Source of the DNA: Saprospiraceae bacterium
GTDB lineage: Bacteria; Bacteroidota; Bacteroidia; Chitinophagales; Saprospiraceae
Reading direction: 5' to 3'
NCBI GenBank assembly: GCA_016714765.1
Contig: JADKCF010000043.1
Location: 1 to 64,000 of the forward strand
DNA length: 64,000 nucleotides
The notes under the pieces are model-generated. The model was not told the DNA's origin and did no database searches. It worked only from the letters and a program-made list of their open reading frames with translations. The translations under genes were made by a program, and so were the position numbers. Positions 51,801 to 62,562 of the stretch are shown here, piece after piece. Numbering within the stretch: the first letter of the stretch is position 1; each line of letters starts with the position of its first letter.

Positions 51801-54073
51801 AGAGAACAAAATCACCCCTGATCAGGGCTAAACTTGACTATACTTTTAATGCTTTTTATTCTCACTGGAAATATCCCATCAAGGAACACCTGGTGGATAT
51901 CATAAAAAATGTAAAAACTTGTCTTGCAAACGGAGATCCTAATTTTGCTGGTTATACGATTGCCCTTCACTTTTGGAAAAAATCAGCGAGTGGAATTCCC
52001 TTAAATGAAGTGTTAGACACAACGGCAGACCAGATAAAACACTTAAAAAGTACTAAAAATAATGCGGGACTAACCTTCATTATCCCTTCTATTCAGGTGG
52101 TAAAAACCATTAGCGGGAAGACACCTGTTTTAGGTGATTGGAGTGATGAGGATTTTCAGGACGAATCCTTTTTAGAAAACATAAAGCAGGTTGGAAATCT
52201 CACGATCCTGGCTTATTACTATAATAGTAAAATTTTATTATATTATTATTTTGAAGATTTTGAAAAAGGATTACAGTGGGGATTAGAAAACACTAAATAC
52301 CAGGAATATCTGTTAGGTCAGCATCGAGTATCAGAATGGTATTTTTACTATAACCTTATCATATCATCAGCTTATGATGATATGAGCGATGGCGATAAAA
52401 GGAAGTTCACCGCAATATTTAAATCCAATCTCAAGTGGTTTAAGTATTGGGTCAAAGGATGTCCACAAAATTACGAGCAACAGTACAATATCCTCCTTGC
52501 AGAACTTGAAACAATGAAAGGCAGGCTTGGGACGCCAATAAAGCTGTATGAAAAAGCAATAACCCAAGCTGTCGCTAATGGTTTTACCCAATATGCTGCC
52601 ATTGCTAATGAACGAGCTTCAAGATTGATGTCAAAAGCAGGCCTTGAAAAACAGAGCGCCCATTATTTGAAGGATGCTATGCAATTGTATATCAAATGGA
52701 ATGCATTCGCAAAATGTAAACAACTTGCGTCAAAGTACCCACAGATTTTTATTTATAATGAGAATGATATCAACTTCAGAAACTTTGCGGAAAATAATTT
52801 TAAAACTGAGAGCTCCAGTAATGCAGCATTGGACTTGAGTACAGTTGTGAAGGCTTCTCAGAGTATTGCCGGAGAGCTCCGTTTGGAAGAGTTGTTGAAG
52901 CGACTTGTTTACATCATTGTCGAAAACTCAGGTGCACAACATGGTATTCTTTTATTGAATAAAAACAATAATTTGTATGTGGCTGCAGAAGGTAGTTCAG
53001 GTCCCGAAAATACAAAGGTGTATGATGAATTCGTCCAATTGGATAAAATAAACTTGCCCTTATCTTTTATTAATTATTGTTGGCGTACATTAGAAAAAGT
53101 ACCTGTGAGCAATGCTCAGACAGATAGTTTGTACCAAAATGATCCATACGTAGTAAAAAATATGGTTCTGTCTATGATATGTCTGCCAATCATAAGTAAG
53201 GGTAATAAAATAGGGCTGTTATATCTGGAAAACAATCTGATAGAAGGCGTATTTAATCCGTCACGAATGGAAGTTTTAAATCTATTGGTCGGTCAAATCA
53301 GTATCTCACTCGAAAATGCACAATTGTATGAGAATCTGGAACAAAAGGTGGCTGAAAGAACCCATGAGCTCGAAAATCAAAAAGAAATAGCAGAAACCCA
53401 GAAAAAGGAGGCTTTTCAGCAGAAGGTGTATGCAGATGAAGAACGTAAAAAGTCGGATGACCTTTTACTCAATATACTTCCGATCGATGTGGCTAACGAA
53501 CTAAAAACCAAAGGTGTGGCCGAAGCTAAATTGTATGAAAATGTAAGTGTCATTTTCACTGATTTTGTCAATTTTACGGCTATAAGTGAACACATGTCAC
53601 CCAATGATCTTGTTTCAGTCCTCAACCAGTGTTTTGCAGCTTTTGACAATATCATAGAAAAGCACGGTCTTGAAAAAATAAAAACCATTGGCGATGCATA
53701 TCTTGCCGTAAGTGGATTGCCAAAAGACCAACCTGATCATGCTTTAAAAACGGTGCTGGCTGCAATTGACATTCTAAATTGGGTCAAAGATCCTGCCAAC
53801 AATTGTTTGTTTGATATAAGAATAGGCATCAACAGTGGCCCTGTCATGGCAGGTATTGTAGGTATTAAAAAGTATGTTTATGATATATGGGGAGATACTG
53901 TCAATACCGCTGCTCGTCTGGAGACAGCATCAGAGCCGGGTAGGATTAATATCTCATTATCAACATTCGAAAAGGTGAAAAATGAGGTAGACTGTAGTTT
54001 TAGAGGAAAGATCGAAGCCAAAAATAAAGGCAATATTGATATGTATTTTGTGGAAAATTACAGATTGGAATAA
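48822..54073 (+). CDS. Ser/Thr kinase-AAA ATPase-GAF-class III adenylate cyclase, one frameshift
   Basis: Repaired, about 1,750 residues. Kinase domain (about 10-280): Lys44 (VVLKITR), HKDLNVNN with Asp136, DFG 154-156, SPEQ 182-185. AAA_16-type ATPase: VAGYSGVGKSVFV (about 335) and IFLDDVQWADLPS (about 460). A long TPR-like helical region (about 750-1300) leads to GAF (about 1340-1500), then a coiled coil and a cyclase (about 1575-1730): metal Asp in FTDFVNFT and GDAYLAV, Lys in IKTIGDAY and Asp in YVYDIWGDTVN (ATP rather than GTP), with VNTAARLE for the transition state. The frame change near 49700-49740 merges IPVSLCSK with TQDRSGKFKKIQKLYGRE. It combines phosphorylation, ATP switching and cAMP synthesis in one cytosolic sensor. 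Confidence 0.85.
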
Positions 54074-54113
54074 TGAATAAAATAAAAGTGATTAACTTTG
54101 TTCAAAAAAGGAG

Positions 54114-54734
54114 ATGAGCATCAGGAGTCTCAAAAAATTTATAGTTCGTAAAATAAATGCAGAGATACCCCAAAATCTGAGCTACCATGGTGTACATCAT
54201 ACCTTGGATGTCCTCGAAGCCTGTAATAATCTCATAAAAAGGATGAAAGTTAATAAATCCGATGCTCATTTAATACGTACTGCCGCACTCCTTCACGATA
54301 TTGGTATCATGTGGACTTACATCAATCATGAGGAATATGGAATAGAATATGTCAAAGACCTCCTTCCGTCATGGGGTTACACAGGAGAAGATATTTTGGC
54401 AATTTGTAATATGATAAAAGCTACACAAATACCCCAAAATCCACAAAATTTGCTGGAAATGATTTTGTGTGATGCGGATTTAGATTATCTTGGCACAGCT
54501 AACTTTTATACTATCGGCGATACATTATTTAGGGAGTTTATAGAGTATAAAGTAGTGACCAATGAAGAGGATTGGGATAAACTACAAGTTAAATTTTTAA
54601 AATCGCATCATTATCATACACCATACTCAAAAAAACACAGAGAACCTCTCAAAAATAAGTATATGTTGGAAATAATTGATAAGTGGAGCTGGCATGATGA
54701 ATTCGGAATTTCTCGTCAAAATCTAAAAAAGTAA
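54114..54734 (+). CDS. HD-domain phosphohydrolase
   Basis: 206 residues. The HD motif set is complete: YHGVHHTLDV (His, residue 29 area), RTAALLHDIGIM (HD at 61-62), then a later DADLDYLGT. It probably hydrolyses a phosphodiester or nucleotide; HD proteins can degrade cyclic nucleotides. It lies 40 bp after the adenylate cyclase gene, so a cAMP phosphodiesterase role is attractive but not proven; the partner pattern is the only evidence. Frame intact. Confidence 0.83.
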   Translation: MSIRSLKKFIVRKINAEIPQNLSYHGVHHTLDVLEACNNLIKRMKVNKSDAHLIRTAALLHDIGIMWTYINHEEYGIEYVKDLLPSWGYTGEDILAICNMIKATQIPQNPQNLLEMILCDADLDYLGTANFYTIGDTLFREFIEYKVVTNEEDWDKLQVKFLKSHHYHTPYSKKHREPLKNKYMLEIIDKWSWHDEFGISRQNLKK

Positions 54735-54748
54735 ACCAAAAACTGAAC

Positions 54749-55636
54749 ATGAAGTTACTCCAAAATGATCTGAGTTGGAAGTCAATTATATCTTTACATA
54801 GTGTATTTTATACCTTGCTGGGAGTAATCTGTGCTGTTTTTGCGCTTAAAGGCTTCATGATCCCCAATCACTTTTTAGATGGAGGTGTTACTGGTATTTC
54901 GATTCTTTTGCATGAGGTTTTTCATATAAATATCAGCTTGCTTATCTTATTTATTAATATCCCATTTCTTTATATAGGATACCACAAGATTGGTAAAAAC
55001 TTTGCTGTGCAAGCCGCTATTTCTATATCATTATTAGCGGTATTGATGCACTTTACAGAAATTCCAATGGTGACAGAGGATAAGATTTTGATTGCAGTTT
55101 TTGGAGGCTTCCTGATAGGTCTTGGTATAGGATTTGTTATCAAAGCCGGAGGAGTGTTGGATGGCCTGGAAGTAATAGCGGACTACACTAATAAAAAATC
55201 GGGATTTTCTACGAGTGAGATCATACTTTTTGTAAATACTCTGATATTTCTTGCTGCAGCCTTCTATTTTGGTATAGAAGCAGCCATGTATTCGATCCTA
55301 ACATATTTTACTGCGACAAGGACATCAGACTACGTGGTAGACGGTTTTGAAGAATACACCGCTCTTACAGTCATCTCCAAGGAGCATGAACTAGTAAAAT
55401 CTATCATTGTGAATGATTTCAATAAAGCAATATCTGTGTATAAAGGTGAGAGAGGCTATCTTCCGGGATCCTTTGACGTGAAAAGTGATTGTGATATTAT
55501 TTTGACAATAGTGACAAGGCTTGAAATACATCGCATTAAACAAGCTATTTCAGAAGCTGACCCTGCTGCCTTTTTTTACATACAAAGTATAAAAGAAGTA
55601 ACAGGTGGTGTGATTAAACAAAAAAGGAAGCATTAA
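54749..55636 (+). CDS. YitT-family integral membrane protein (DUF2179)
   Basis: 295 residues with five to six membrane helices in the first 200 residues ([67 protein letters not shown]). The C-terminal soluble DUF2179 domain (about 200-290) has [17 protein letters not shown] and [38 protein letters not shown] is the family motif. YitT proteins are poorly understood. It is 14 bp downstream of the HD gene, so probably in the same transcript. Frame intact. Confidence 0.85.
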   Translation: MKLLQNDLSWKSIISLHSVFYTLLGVICAVFALKGFMIPNHFLDGGVTGISILLHEVFHINISLLILFINIPFLYIGYHKIGKNFAVQAAISISLLAVLMHFTEIPMVTEDKILIAVFGGFLIGLGIGFVIKAGGVLDGLEVIADYTNKKSGFSTSEIILFVNTLIFLAAAFYFGIEAAMYSILTYFTATRTSDYVVDGFEEYTALTVISKEHELVKSIIVNDFNKAISVYKGERGYLPGSFDVKSDCDIILTIVTRLEIHRIKQAISEADPAAFFYIQSIKEVTGGVIKQKRKH

Positions 55637-55690
55637 ATTTTTGATAGTTTTTGCAGGTATTTGCCTATTATCCAACAAAACAGAATTCTT

Positions 55691-58600
55691 ATGTACAGAA
55701 TGTTCAAAATATTTTTTAATCATTTTTATTGCCTTTTCTGGTTATATCTCAGCCCAAAAGGGTAAAACATCAACCATACAAAACCAACAGGCTGCCAGTA
55801 CAATGGTTAATGATTATAACAAGATCTTCCACCCTGTTAAATGGCGCAGTATAGGGCCATTCAGAGGTGGGCGTTCTGTTTGTGCTACAGGAGTGGTTGG
55901 AGACATCAATACCTATTATATGGGCACAACCGGTGGTGGATTGTGGAAAACGGATGACCTGGGCAATACTTGGGGCAATATTTCCGACGGGTATTTCACT
56001 ACAGGTTCGGTAGGTGCTATAGCAGTATCAGAAAGCAATGCAAACATTGTATATGTAGGGATGGGCGAACATGCAGTGAGAGGAGTGATGACACATCATG
56101 GGGATGGAGTCTACAAGTCTATGGATGCAGGCAAAACGTGGAAAAAAATTGGATTGGCATTAACCCAGCACATATCCCGAATTGTTATTCATCCGCAAAA
56201 TCCGGATATCGTTTTTATTGCTGCACAGGGAGCTCTATATAGTCCTACACAAGAAAGAGGTGTGTACAAATCAATAGATGGTGGCTCTACATGGTCTAAA
56301 GTATTGTATGTAGATGAAAAAACAGGCTGTGCAGAATTATCTATGGATATGACTAACCCACATATTCTTTATGCTGCGATGTGGGAACATGGTCGCTTAC
56401 CATGGAAAGTCATCAGTGGAGGACCTGGGAGTGGAATGTACAAATCCACGGACAGCGGACAAACATGGAAAAAAATACATGAAGGCCTACCTGCTGAGAT
56501 GGGTAAAATGGCTGTTTCTGTCTGTCGCTCCAATCCGGAAAAGGTATATGCTTTGATAGAAAGTGATTCTGAAAAATCTAACAAAGGCCTTTTTGTTTCT
56601 AGCAATGCAGGTGAATCCTGGTCCCTGGTAAGTAACGAAAATAAACTTGTTCAGAGAGCATGGTATTATACGGAGTTATTTACAGACCCACTGAATGAAA
56701 ATATAGTGTACGTGCTAAGTGCTCCTGCATTAAGGTCAATGGACGGAGGAAAAACCTGGGAAGAAATCAATGGGCAACATGGCGATTATCATGATCTCTG
56801 GATTAATCCCCGCAATTCTAAAAATATGATTATCGCTGATGATGGTGGTGCTTGTGTTAGTGTGAATTTTGGAAAGAGTTGGTCACCACAGAGCAATATG
56901 CCCACAGCACAGTTGTACAGAATCAATGTGGATAATGAGGTGCCTTATAGGATTTATTCCGGCCAGCAGGACAATTCTTCTTTAGTAATTGCAAGCAGCG
57001 AATTAGGGAGCGGTGGCATATCCAGGACAAGCTGGACCTACTCAGCAGGGGGTGAAAGTGCCTTTCTTGCATTTAATCCTGACGACCCTAGGTACGTATT
57101 GGGTGGTAGCTATCAGGGTACCATCGAAGTGCTTGATACTAAATCAAGAGCCTCTACCAATATCATGGCAGCCCCGATCCAGTATTTGGGAATGGATGCC
57201 AAGGATTTAAAATATAGGGGGGACCCTACACTAATGAAGCTGTCGGTGCAGAAAATTATGGAACCCTTAGTTATGTGACAGAATCTCCTCATGAAAAAGG
57301 GGTTCTGTGGACAGGGAGTGATGATGGAATAGTACACATCACAAAGGATGGGGGACAAAAATGGACTAATGTAACTCCTGTGGGTTTAAAGGAATGTCTA
57401 ATCAATGCAATAGAAGTGTCACCTCACGATCCTGCCACAGCCTATATAGCAACAACGAGATACAAGTTTAACGATCATCAACCGGGATTGTATAAAACAA
57501 ATGATTATGGAAAAACGTGGTCCAGTATCAATATTGGGATTTCATCAGATGCATTCACAAGAGTCGTCAGAGAGGACGATAAAAGAAAGGATTTGTTGTA
57601 CTGCGGCACAGAAAAAGGCATTTTTATATCCTGGAATGGAGGGAAGGAATGGTCTCCATTTCAGCTCAATCTTCCTTTGACTCCTATCACTGATCTCAAG
57701 GTGCACAGGAATAATTTGATTGCTTCTACATCAGGTAGATCATTGTGGATACTTGACGATTTGAATATGATCAGGCAGTATAAACAAGGCTTGGACAGCC
57801 TCATGCTATTTAACCCTTCTAGTGTGATGTTGGTCAGTGGTTATAGTGACCTGGATGCATCGGTCCCAGACTTCAAAGGGGCTCACCCTTCCAGGGGCGT
57901 CAATCCTGCTACCGGAGTGGTTATATATTACCAATTACCAGCATTGAAAAATAATGAAAGAGTAACAATGGACATTAAGGATCTATCAGGAACTATAATC
58001 AGATCTTTTAGTTCAGTGAAGGATTCTCTTTTCGTATCATATGATGGAGGCCCGTCAGCTGAACCCGTATTACCGACCCAAAAAGGATTAAATCGTTTCG
58101 TATGGAATCTAAGGCATGCCACTGTTCCTGGTGTATCGAATGTATATATCGAGAGTAATTACAGAGGTCATAAAGCAATTCCGGGAAAATATTCCATTTC
58201 ACTTAGGGTGAATGATAAGGAGCTAAAAACGGAAGCCATAATACTTCCTAACCCACTTTACAATACAGAACAAAAAACTTATGAAGAATACACTTCTCTT
58301 ATGAGTAAAATGGAGGCAAAAGTGACTAAAATGCACCATTTGGTAAATGTTATATTTAATAAAAAACACCAGTTGGATGAAATGATCAGAACTTTGCAGA
58401 AAAATGAGAAGTTCAAGTCGCTGGTAAAAGAAGCAGAGGCATTGTCAGAAAGTATGAAAAAATGGGATGAGCTCATGGTTCAGCGAAAATCTAAAGCATA
58501 TGATGATGTAGAAAATTTTCCAAATAAATTTACAGCCAACTATATGTTTATGATCAATCAGGCTGAAAGTGATATCCCCAGGGTAAACCAACCGGTATTG

Positions 58601-58732
58601 AACAGATTAGCAGAATTGGACGCTCAATGGAATTTATTAGAAAAAGAGGCAACGAATATTTTGGATACTCAGATACCTGCATTTAATAAAAAATTGTGGG
58701 AAACAGGCCTAGGTGCTATTTGGAAAGAGTGA
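55691..58732 (+). CDS. Secreted VPS10/sortilin-like Asp-box (BNR) propeller protein, two frameshifts
   Basis: Repaired, about 1,013 residues. The ATG at 55691 gives MYRMFKIFF, and one T added in the T6 run at 55712-55717 joins it to [15 protein letters not shown], a signal peptide. At least ten Asp-box repeats follow ([63 protein letters not shown]), forming one or two beta propellers. The second break near 57230-57245 is bridged by [20 protein letters not shown]. The C-terminal quarter is beta/helical with no T9SS tail visible. Similar proteins act as peptidases or binding proteins outside the cell; specific role unknown. Confidence 0.75.
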
Positions 58733-58736
58733 GCTA

Positions 58737-59937
58737 TCATTCAATGCAGGTTATGATATTTATTATTTTATTGGATGTTTGTGCCAGCAATCTAAAAATA
58801 TCGTTTATTACCTTGTCATTTGCCCACCTTAGTACGATTACCAGGTCATTTTCTTTGTCGACAATGATGTAATTACCTCCATATCCTGCAGCATAATAAA
58901 CTGAGGGCGAAGCACTTTTCCAGGATTGGTCGGTATTTAGCCACCACATATAACCGTATTTTTTTTCAGGTATAGAAGGTTTTGTAGCATCTTTAATCCA
59001 TGCACTCGAAATCAACTGTGTATTCTTCCATTTACCATTCCTTGAAAATAATAGCCCAAATCTTGCCATGTCCAGAGTATTGATAAATATACCCCCACCG
59101 TGATGTCCTCCTCCGCTGACAGATTGCACCATCATACCATCCAAATTAACAAAAGCATTATCGTAGCCCATCCACCTCCATGTAGTGGAAGCACCGATGG
59201 GATCCATAATTTTGTCTTTTAAAACCATCGGAAGTGGTTTGCGCCATACTTGCAAAAGTGCATATGAAAGAATATTTACTCTCACATCATTGTATTCAAA
59301 AACTGTTCCTGGTTCATTAAGTTTTCGTTGTTTCCAGCTATCAATGCCCCCCAGTTGAAGGTGGTCTATCCGCCCAATCATGTAAACCAAAAAGCGAACC
59401 AGACCAGTCTGAAGATTGCTGCAGCAACTGTTTCCAGGTTATCTTCCTGTTGTGTTCCCCTTCGAAATATTCATCCCAAACATAGGATGCAACCTCATCA
59501 TCCACAGACTTGATCAATCCCTGATCAACAGCAAGTCCTGCAATAGTCGAAAGATAACTCTTTGTAACACTAAAAGTCATATCGACCCTTGAGACGTCTC
59601 CCCATTCAGCAATGATATAGCCATTTTTTAGAACAATGCCTGCAGGGCCGCCTCGTTGTTTCATAGGCCCAAGGATTTTATATCCAGGTTCATTCGCATA
59701 AGACCTTAGATTGGATATTCTTAAATCTTTTTCAACAGTATTTTCGTTTTGGACTGCCAAAGTTATGACACTGTCAAGTAAGACTGGATTCAGATTGACG
59801 TCCTCTGCACTTTTGTGTTTCCATACAGCATCTGGAAAATAAGTTTCCTGAGCATTGCATTTATCAGGGTAATAAAAAGCATTCAGTATCAAAAATAATA
59901 TCAGACTGCTGCCACTATTTATTGAAAAATTCATCAT
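58737..59937 (-). CDS. Serine hydrolase, beta-lactamase/penicillin-binding fold, one frameshift
   Basis: Repaired, about 400 residues. A signal peptide (FLILNAFYYPDKCNA) precedes the SxxK motif in TFSVTKSYLS, and YND in FEYNDVRVN gives the [YS]xN motif; the later GYGGNYIIVD region is where the KTG box would be. The break is in the C6 run at 59347-59352 (G6 on the coding strand): removing one G joins PPSTGG to IDSWKQRK. The fold suggests esterase, DD-peptidase or beta-lactamase-like activity, with no proof of which. It starts one base inside the previous stop, so it is coupled to the cysteine desulfurase. Confidence 0.8.
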
Positions 59938-61061
59938 CAGGTCATTGATTTTAATTTATGTATCGTATAGTATATTTCTTCTTCATTATTGAATGGTGAA
60001 AATGAAAAGCGTATGGTCTTTCTTTCGGTAGGGTGATGAATCGCTTGCAAAACATGGGAGTCTTCTTCAATACCAGCACTGCATGCACTTCCTGATGAAG
60101 CGGAAATACCTTCAATATCCAGATTCATTACCAACATATCTGCCTTAGGTCCCGGAGCAAACGATACTGAAAGTACATGAGCTAAAAAGCCGTCTTCCTG
60201 ATTTCCGTTGAATTTTATATCTTCAAAATGCTGGGAAAGCTCTCGCTTAAACAAATTTCTAAGTTCCAGAATTCTGGTTTTGTTCTTATCCATATTTTGA
60301 ACAGCCCATTCCAAAGCCTTAGCCAAACCTGCTATACCCGCCACATTCTCCGTGCCTGCCCTCATATTTCTTTCCTGAGCCCCTCCGTGTATGAAGGGTG
60401 ATATCATGTGGTCATTATTGATATACACAAATCCTACACCTTTTGGGCCATGAAATTTATGAGCTGAACCAGATAGAAATGAAATAAATGCTTCCTGCAC
60501 ATCTACGGCATACTTGCCTATAGTCTGTACAGCATCACAGTGGAAGAGTGCCCGGTACTGGTGGCATAAGGACCCAATCTTTTTTATATCATTGACAGTG
60601 CCTATCTCATTATTACCATGCATGATGCTGACAAGGGTACTTACACTATCATTTATCAGTAAATCTTCGAGTTGAGTATAATCCACGTTTCCAAAAGCAT
60701 CAACCTTCAGAAATACAATTTCACAAAACTCATTTTGGGCTATAGCTTCCAGGCTATGTAAAACGCAGTGATGTTCTGTCGGAGATGCAATGATCCTTTT
60801 TATACCCAAATCAGTCACCGCATTTTTCAACACCATGTTATTTGCTTCAGTAGCTGATGAAGTAAAAAAAACTTCACTCAGGGATGCATTAATAGTTTTG
60901 GCGACGGTTTTTCGGGCTATTTCTATGAGGGATTTTGCCTTACGTCCATGCTGATGTATCGAACTTGGGTTGCCAAAATCCTGGCTCATTATTTGTGTCA
61001 TCATTGTAATGACTTCAGGTAACATGGCTGTTGTAGAGGCATTATCCAGATATATCCTCAT
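59937..61061 (-). CDS. IscS/NifS-type cysteine desulfurase
   Basis: 374 residues. PLP-dependent removal of sulfur from cysteine for Fe-S clusters or tRNA thiolation. The PLP Lys202 is in SAHKFHGPKGVG, the sulfur-carrying Cys327 in ASSGSACSAG, and EHHCVLHS holds the His stack. No isc/suf scaffold genes are in the window, so the sulfur acceptor is unclear. It follows a second class V aminotransferase by 4 bp and overlaps the next gene's start by one base. Frame intact. Confidence 0.88.
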   Translation of the reverse strand: MRIYLDNASTTAMLPEVITMMTQIMSQDFGNPSSIHQHGRKAKSLIEIARKTVAKTINASLSEVFFTSSATEANNMVLKNAVTDLGIKRIIASPTEHHCVLHSLEAIAQNEFCEIVFLKVDAFGNVDYTQLEDLLINDSVSTLVSIMHGNNEIGTVNDIKKIGSLCHQYRALFHCDAVQTIGKYAVDVQEAFISFLSGSAHKFHGPKGVGFVYINNDHMISPFIHGGAQERNMRAGTENVAGIAGLAKALEWAVQNMDKNKTRILELRNLFKRELSQHFEDIKFNGNQEDGFLAHVLSVSFAPGPKADMLVMNLDIEGISASSGSACSAGIEEDSHVLQAIHHPTERKTIRFSFSPFNNEEEIYYTIHKLKSMT

Positions 61062-61065
61062 GATG

Positions 61066-62562
61066 TTATATAAGTTGGGTAGAAAACCATTCGTCTACTA
61101 ATTTCTGTTCTGTAGAAGGTTCTGTCAGATGTGTATATTCATTGGTAAATATGTCATAATTGTAGTCTTCAGCCCATAGTGTATGATTCAAGCTTAATTG
61201 TTCGAGGCTGTTTAAGATATAGTCTATTTCTTCATCTGTCATAATGGGGTGAATGGACATACGGACCCAACCAGGTTTATTGCTCAGCAAACCTTTGGAT
61301 ATTTCGTCGGTGAGTTTTTTTGATTTTTCATGCGAAACCTCCAGTAAATAATGTCCATAGGTACCTGCACATGAGCACCCGCCACGCATTTGTATTCCAA
61401 AACGGTCATTTAGCAGTTTTACAGCCAGATTAAAATGAAGGCCATCGATATAAAAGGAAATCACTCCTAATCTTTCTTTATGTTGATCTGCGAGAACTCT
61501 TAAATTGGGAATGACAGCAAATTTTGCCCATATCTTATCCAGTATTTCATGCTCTCTGGCAAGGATATTGGTGACACCCATTTGCTCTTTCAATAAAATG
61601 CACAAAGCCACCCTTATTGTTTGAAGGAAACCAGGCGTTCCTCCATCCTCTCTAGCTTCTATTTCTTCATGGTATTTGTGTTCGCCCCATGGATTAGTCC
61701 AGTCGACAGTCCCTCCACCGGGATTATCAGGTACTCTGTTGGAATACAATTTCTGATTAAATATCAAAATGCCTGAGCTTGATGGCCCGCCTAAAAATTT
61801 ATGAGGCGAAAAATATATGGCGTCCAGGTATTCTTCCTGATCAGCAGGATGCATATTGATATCTATATATGGTGCAGAACACGCAAAATCCACAAAACAG
61901 TATCCTCCTTCCCGGTGGATCATTCCAGCCATTTGGTGATAAGGGGTATCTATGCCCGTGACATTGGAGCAAGATGTGATGGCTGCAATTTTCACTCTTC
62001 TGTCTTTATATTTTTCCAAAAGATGACTGAAATTTTCGAGATCGACTGTGCCGTTTGCACATGCACCTATTACTATTACTTCACCGGTTGTTTCTATCCA
62101 TGAAGTTTGGTTGGAATGGTGTTCCATATGTGTCACAAAAATGACAGGTCGCTCATTCTCATTTAATTTAATGCGATCCTGAAATTTTTCATGGATTTTG
62201 ATTCCTATGATTCTTTGTAGTTTATTGACAACTCCTGTCATGCCAGAATTAGATGATATTAGAATATCTCCTTCTATGGCATTGACATGTTTTTTGATGA
62301 TATGTCTGGCTTTTTTATAAGCTAAAGTCATGGAGGATCCCGTCACATTTGTTTCCGTATGGGTGTTGGCAACAAAAGGTGAGATTTTTTCGATCATTAT
62401 TTTTTCAATAGGCATATACATTCTACCACTCGCTGTCCAATCGGCATAAACGACTTTTTTGCGCCCATAAGGCGTTTCGAATTCCTGATCAATGCCAATG
62501 ATATTCTTTCGAAAAGTATCAAAGTATTGCTCCAGAGCAGAAATGGACGATTGAGTTGTCAT
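61066..62562 (-). CDS. Class V aminotransferase, cysteine desulfurase-like
   Basis: 498 residues, longer than usual SufS. The PLP-binding Lys255 is in YFSPHKFLGGP, EHHSN holds the His stack, and RGGCSCAGTYGHYLL supplies a two-Cys element at the position of the SufS active-site loop. The N-terminal 40 residues and the C-terminal 60 residues are extra. It may be a desulfurase with changed partner contacts or another class V enzyme; sequence does not decide. Its ATG overlaps the glmM stop (ATGA). Frame intact. Confidence 0.83.
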   Translation of the reverse strand: MTTQSSISALEQYFDTFRKNIIGIDQEFETPYGRKKVVYADWTASGRMYMPIEKIMIEKISPFVANTHTETNVTGSSMTLAYKKARHIIKKHVNAIEGDILISSNSGMTGVVNKLQRIIGIKIHEKFQDRIKLNENERPVIFVTHMEHHSNQTSWIETTGEVIVIGACANGTVDLENFSHLLEKYKDRRVKIAAITSCSNVTGIDTPYHQMAGMIHREGGYCFVDFACSAPYIDINMHPADQEEYLDAIYFSPHKFLGGPSSSGILIFNQKLYSNRVPDNPGGGTVDWTNPWGEHKYHEEIEAREDGGTPGFLQTIRVALCILLKEQMGVTNILAREHEILDKIWAKFAVIPNLRVLADQHKERLGVISFYIDGLHFNLAVKLLNDRFGIQMRGGCSCAGTYGHYLLEVSHEKSKKLTDEISKGLLSNKPGWVRMSIHPIMTDEEIDYILNSLEQLSLNHTLWAEDYNYDIFTNEYTHLTEPSTEQKLVDEWFSTQLI

